DNA of 64,000 bases from Actinomycetota bacterium (GTDB lineage Bacteria > Actinomycetota > Thermoleophilia > Solirubrobacterales > 70-9): assembly GCA_005885405.1 (NCBI GenBank), contig VAYN01000005.1, forward strand, positions 82,583 to 146,582, in the 5' to 3' direction. The notes under the pieces were generated by a model that was not told the origin of the DNA, searched no databases, and saw only the letters and a program-made list of their open reading frames with translations. Shown here one piece after another: positions 60,877-64,000 of the stretch. The stretch's first letter is position 1, and every line of letters starts with the position of its first letter. A program made the position numbers and the translations under genes.

Positions 60877-61358
60877 TCGCGGTTATCGCCGACACCCACA
60901 TGCCGAAGGGAAAACGGCGGCTCCCTGAAGAGTGTGTGGAGAGGATTTGCGAGGCCGAGGCGCTGATCCACGCCGGCGATTTCTCTGCCGCCTCGGTGCT
61001 GGCCGAGCTGCGGGAGCTCTGCTCGGTCGTCCTGGCGGTGCACGGCAACGTCGACGACGCGGAGCTGCGTCGTCAGCTGCCGGAGGAGCTGGAGGTGGAA
61101 ATTGGCGGCCACACCGTCGCCCTCCTCCACGACACTGGCCCCGCCAAGGGCCGCCTCGCCCGCATGCGCACCCGCTTCCCGGACGCCGACGCCCTCGTCT
61201 TCGGCCACAGCCACCTGCCCCTGCACGAAGAGGCGGACGGGTTCCAGATCTTCAACCCCGGCAGCCCGACCGAGCGCCGCCGCGCCCCCCGTCCCTCGAT
61301 GGGGCTCCTCCACCCCACCGCCACGGGACTGCGCTTCGAACACGTCTGGCTCGGGTAA
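60873..61358 (+). CDS. YfcE/MJ0936-type metallophosphoesterase
   Basis: A 161-residue binuclear metallophosphoesterase. Motifs are AVIADTHMP (DxH), IHAGDF (GD), VHGNVDD (GNxD) and FGHSHLPLH (GHxH). It likely hydrolyses small phosphodiesters. TTG start at 60873 overlaps the sulfotransferase stop (TTGA). Confidence 0.92.
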   Translation: MIAVIADTHMPKGKRRLPEECVERICEAEALIHAGDFSAASVLAELRELCSVVLAVHGNVDDAELRRQLPEELEVEIGGHTVALLHDTGPAKGRLARMRTRFPDADALVFGHSHLPLHEEADGFQIFNPGSPTERRRAPRPSMGLLHPTATGLRFEHVWLG

Positions 61359-61399
61359 GGAAACGGCAACCGCCAACCCCAACCGCAGGAGGAAAGACG

Positions 61400-61888
61400 A
61401 TGGCCGAGTTGACGACTTTGGAGGAGAAGCTGGCAGAGGTGATCGGGCTCGCCGAAGCCGCCCAGAAAGCGACCGAGAAGGTCGAGGGCCTAGTCGACGA
61501 CGACACCGTTGCCTCGAAACTGCAGCAGATGCGCGAGGAGGCCGAAGAGACCGCGCGCCGCGGCACCGAGGTCGCAGAGCAGCGCGACGGCAAGAAGACG
61601 GCGATCCTCGAAAAGGCCAAAGAGACCAAAGGCGAGGCCTCGGAGATGATGGAGACCTACCTCGGCGACGACGCCGACGGGCTCGACGGCTTCGAGTTCA
61701 TGACGATGGCCGAGGCGGGCGAGGTCGGCCACTGGGCGGTGCTGCAGAAACTGAACGAGGAGGCCGGCGAGGAGCAGATCTCCGAACTGGTCCAGTGGGC
61801 GCTGCCGATCCAGGAACGGCACTTCAGCGAGACCAAGGAGTGCGCGCTGCAGCTGGCCGGCGAGAAAGACCCCTACGAGGAGGCGTAA
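61400..61888 (+). CDS. Helical, ferritin-like hypothetical protein
   Basis: A 162-residue acidic protein from ATG 61400 with a strong GCAGGAGGAAAG site; the track start is read-through. Residues 1-85 are coiled coil (KLAEVIGLAEAAQKATEKVEG...). Residues 95-160 look like ferritin-like helices with AEAGEVGHWAVLQKLNEEAG and IQERHFSETKECALQLAG (ExxH and ExxxH-type residues). The family is not named with certainty. It lies 41 bases after the phosphoesterase. Confidence 0.78.
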   Translation: MAELTTLEEKLAEVIGLAEAAQKATEKVEGLVDDDTVASKLQQMREEAEETARRGTEVAEQRDGKKTAILEKAKETKGEASEMMETYLGDDADGLDGFEFMTMAEAGEVGHWAVLQKLNEEAGEEQISELVQWALPIQERHFSETKECALQLAGEKDPYEEA

Positions 61889-61896
61889 CCGAACCG

Positions 61897-62397
61897 ATGG
61901 CCGAGAAAGCTGACCACGGTCGCTACCTGGCCATCTACCTGAACGACCATCTGGCGGGGGCCGCGCTCGGAGTCGAGCTGGCCCGCCGCCTGCGGTCGAG
62001 TAACTCCGGCGACGCCGAGTTCGGGGCGCCGCTAACCCGGATCTGCGGCGAAATCGAGGAGGACCGCGAGACGCTGATCCGCCTCACCGACCGCATCGGG
62101 ATCAAGCGCGATCAGATCAAACCGGCACTGGCGAAAGTAGCCGAGCGCCTCGGCCGCCTGAAGCCGAACGGCCACCTGCGCACCTATTCCCCGCTCAGCC
62201 GCGTGCTCGAGCTCGAGGTGCTGGCTTCGGGGATCGGCGGCAAGATGCAGCTCTGGAACGCGCTCGAGGAGAGCTTCGGCGACTCGCTCGACGGCTTCGA
62301 CTTCCACGCCCTCGCCGAGCGCGCCGACCGCCAGGGCCAGGTCGTCGAGGACCTGCACCTGGCGGCGGTGAAGCGGACGCTGCCGCAGCGCTCGTAG
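61897..62397 (+). CDS. Helical hypothetical protein
   Basis: A 166-residue protein from ATG 61897 (MAEKADHGRYLAIYLNDHLAG). It reads as a four-helix-type bundle (GVELARRLRSSNSG...ICGEIEEDRETLIRLTDRIGI...SRVLELEVLASGIGGKMQLWNAL). Similar uncharacterised proteins occur in actinobacteria as far as I recall. Fourth gene of the sulfotransferase unit; it ends 4 bases before the convergent DUF892 gene. Confidence 0.78.
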   Translation: MAEKADHGRYLAIYLNDHLAGAALGVELARRLRSSNSGDAEFGAPLTRICGEIEEDRETLIRLTDRIGIKRDQIKPALAKVAERLGRLKPNGHLRTYSPLSRVLELEVLASGIGGKMQLWNALEESFGDSLDGFDFHALAERADRQGQVVEDLHLAAVKRTLPQRS

Positions 62398-62401
62398 AAG
62401 C

Positions 62402-63352
62402 TCAGGCGACGCTCATCGAGACCGGCCACTGGTCGGCGACCGATTTCGCCGCGGCCTTCTCCTCGGCGAGGATCGACTCGGTGAGCGCGACCGTCTCCTC
62501 GTCGCCGGCGCGACGAGCGACGCGGAGTAGCAGCTCGTAGGCGGCGACCTCGAGGTTCTCGACCGCGTAGGCGAAGCCGGAGAGCTTTGCCGGCGTGTCT
62601 GGCTGGGCGGCGAAGAAGGCGCCCCAGTTGAGGGCGCCGAGGCGGAGCATCGCGTCCTTGATCGCCGAGGGGGTGGCGCCGCGGTCGTCGAGGCGGCGCT
62701 CGATTTTCTCCAGGTGCCCTTCGGTCTCGGCCAGGTGGTGGTCCAGGGCCGCGCGGAGCGCCTCCGGCACGTCCATCTCCCGGCTTTTCTCCAGCAGCTT
62801 CTTCGACTGTCCCTCGAGCGCGTGGACGTCGGCGAGGTAGGTGTTGAGGGTGTCGCCGAGGTCGTCCGGTTCGACCCGGGCGAGCGCCTGCTCGACCGCG
62901 TCGTCCCAGTGCGCGGCGATCCGGCCCGCCATCTCGCGCTCCTCGTCGGCGATCGCCGCTGCCAGCGCCGAGGTCGCCTCGTCGCCGGCTTCGCGGGCGG
63001 CAATCCCGAGCAGCTCGTAGGCGGCCACCTCCATGTGCTCATAGGAGAAGGCGTGCATCGCCAGCTTGCCGGGCGTGTCCGGCTGCGAGCGGGCGAAGAG
63101 GACCATCCCGAAGCCACCGGCCTGTCCGGCGACGTCCTTCAGCCTCGAGGGAGAGGCATCGTGCGCTTCCAGCCGCGCCCGTACGCGCTGCTCCTGCGAT
63201 TCGGTCTCGCCGAGGTGCTTGCGGAAGGCATCGGCAAAGGCGCCCTCGACCAGGTCGGGGGCGCGGCGCATCTGCACGGCGGCCTGTTCCTCGATCGAGT
63301 GGACGTCGGTCAGGTACTTGACGAGCTGGGTCTGCGGATCATTGTCTGGCAT
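62402..63352 (-). CDS. Tandem DUF892 ferritin-like protein
   Basis: A 316-residue protein made of two DUF892 (YciE-type) bundles. Residues 5-150 and 165-310 align by eye: QLVKYLTDVHSIEEQAA / LNTYLADVHALEGQSKK; FARSQPDTPGKLAMHAFSYEHMEVAAYELL / FAAQPDTPAKLSGFAYAVENLEVAAYELL. Several Glu/His suggest metal sites, more conserved in copy one. GGGTAG stands 9 bases before the ATG, as in the leaderless promoters, but no GTTT is visible. Confidence 0.85.
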   Translation of the reverse strand: MPDNDPQTQLVKYLTDVHSIEEQAAVQMRRAPDLVEGAFADAFRKHLGETESQEQRVRARLEAHDASPSRLKDVAGQAGGFGMVLFARSQPDTPGKLAMHAFSYEHMEVAAYELLGIAAREAGDEATSALAAAIADEEREMAGRIAAHWDDAVEQALARVEPDDLGDTLNTYLADVHALEGQSKKLLEKSREMDVPEALRAALDHHLAETEGHLEKIERRLDDRGATPSAIKDAMLRLGALNWGAFFAAQPDTPAKLSGFAYAVENLEVAAYELLLRVARRAGDEETVALTESILAEEKAAAKSVADQWPVSMSVA

Positions 63353-63401
63353 GTCCCCCGACTACCCGGGGCGGACGCTGCCCACGCCTGGAAAGTCCCT
63401 C

Positions 63402-64000
63402 CTAGACGAAAGCCGCCTCGCGGGCGAGGAGGTGGAGGCGAACCGTCGTCCCCGAATCGCCGGAGCGGATCTGGACCAGGTCGCAGAGCTGGTTGGCGAG
63501 CCAGAGACCGCGTCCGCCCTCCTGGTGCACGTCGGGCCTGATCCGCCCGACCAACGGCTCCTCGATCAGGCCTCTGTCCTCGACCTCGGCCAGCAGCCGC
63601 TCGTGCTCCTCCCAGAGGCGGAGGGTGCCGCTGCCGCCGCCGTGCATGACGCTGTTGGCGGCGAGCTCGCTGACCGCGGTGACGAGGTCGGCAACCTCGG
63701 TCGGATCCATCCCGGCGCGTTCGGCTGCTGCGGTGACTCGGCGGCGCACCTCGCCCAAACCGGTGACATCGAAGGCGAGGGTCTCGGGGGTCGTCGACGG
63801 TGGCGCCAGCTCGCCGCCGAAGCAGTCTTCGTCACGGAGGAAGGTGGAGCTCCTTTCGCTGCGGCCGCCGCGAACGATGGAGGGGTGCGAATGGGCCACG
63901 TGGTCGAGGAGCTCGTCACCGAGGCTCCCGGCGTTGTAGGGGCAGAGCAGGTCCCAGGCCGCGCCGCGGTCGAAGGCGGTGTTGATCAGCGACTCGAGCC
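63402..64000 (-). CDS. MEDS-type sensor with RsbW-like ATPase (5' end cut by window)
   Basis: The frame is open to base 64000, so the start is outside the window; the GTG at 63899 used by the track is internal. The upstream part (SLINTAFDRGAAWDLLCPYN) resembles the end of a MEDS/DcmR-type sensory domain. Residues of the C-terminal half form a GHKL ATPase: N box VTAVSELAANSVMHG and GGRGLWLANQLCD. Such two-domain proteins are annotated as RsbA-type anti-sigma regulators in actinobacteria. It is a further kinase of the partner-switching set. Confidence 0.82.
   Translation of the reverse strand, partial: LESLINTAFDRGAAWDLLCPYNAGSLGDELLDHVAHSHPSIVRGGRSERSSTFLRDEDCFGGELAPPSTTPETLAFDVTGLGEVRRRVTAAAERAGMDPTEVADLVTAVSELAANSVMHGGGSGTLRLWEEHERLLAEVEDRGLIEEPLVGRIRPDVHQEGGRGLWLANQLCDLVQIRSGDSGTTVRLHLLAREAAFV

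Noticed and set aside
63353-63367. GGGTAG 9 bases before the tandem DUF892 gene
   Set aside because: No recognisable -35 (GCGT at best), so not called as a promoter.

Overview
The window is G+C-rich DNA, almost wall-to-wall coding, with strong third-position G/C bias and many GTG/TTG starts. Gene content and order (nadD-rsfS next to proA/proB/obgE; rng-rplU-rpmA; mreBCD-mrdA-rodA; clpX-valS-folC; tig-clpP), an F420-type LLM oxidoreductase, UdgX, a bacterial topoisomerase IB and many sigma-B-type regulators suggest a high-G+C Gram-positive actinobacterium, most likely Thermoleophilia/Solirubrobacterales. That placement is inference from content, not from a marker-gene search.

Layout. (1) 1-28 kb is a housekeeping block, almost all on the minus strand: DivIVA-like protein, rsfS, nadD, proA, proB and obgE (with a divergent ZIP-type transporter); a small coiled-coil membrane protein and a secreted beta-propeller/Ig protein inserted between obgE and rpmA; rpmA-rplU-rng; rodA-mrdA-mreD-mreC-mreB; maf, ndk, a zinc-ribbon membrane protein, a 41-aa membrane protein, folC, valS (frameshifted as given) and clpX; two acetyltransferases; an M23 peptidase, clpP and tig; a CtaG-like protein. 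(2) 28-31.7 kb: GH15 glycosidase, a winged-helix protein, a USP-like membrane protein and an ArsR-type regulator behind an AT-rich control region. (3) 31.9-43 kb is a general-stress region: sigma-B/F-type sigma factor, RsbW-like kinase, RsbV-like STAS protein, MscS channel, USP-membrane protein, several small stress-type proteins, DUF72, HAD, DJ-1/PfpI, a GAF-PAS-GAF-SpoIIE phosphatase and a ferritin-like protein with a histone-H1-like tail. (4) 43-52.5 kb: peptidoglycan amidase, DGPF protein + ECF42 sigma factor, GNAT, LLM oxidoreductase, ferritin-like protein, carbonic anhydrase, S9 peptidase, acyltransferase-3/SGNH protein and a secreted protein with a duplicated unknown domain. (5) 52.6-64 kb: UdgX + topoisomerase IB, an SDR/ADH/epimerase operon, a second STAS protein, DUF1360 protein, SDR, sulfotransferase + phosphodiesterase + two helical proteins, a tandem DUF892 protein and a truncated MEDS/ATPase regulator.

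How it fits together. The second half looks like a sigma-B-type partner-switching network (sigma factor, at least two ATPases, two STAS proteins, one PP2C phosphatase). Reading upstream of starts by eye I find a recurrent GTTT-N15..17-GGGTA[A/C/G] element in front of at least eleven genes or operons between 33.6 and 60 kb, including the RsbW-like gene, UdgX-topoisomerase IB, DJ-1, two ferritin-like genes and the sulfotransferase operon. In several cases the -10 element lies only 9-12 bases before the start codon, suggesting leaderless stress transcripts.

Other notable points: three genes (clpX, maf, an M23 peptidase) appear to start with CTG, two of them in CTGA stop/start overlaps; valS carries what looks like a 10-base deletion; topoisomerase IB lacks about 25 residues of its N-terminal domain; and an ECF42-type promoter sits upstream of the DGPF/ECF42 pair. 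I see no rRNA, tRNA, CRISPR array, transposase, phage gene or origin. All promoter calls are pattern matches made by eye.
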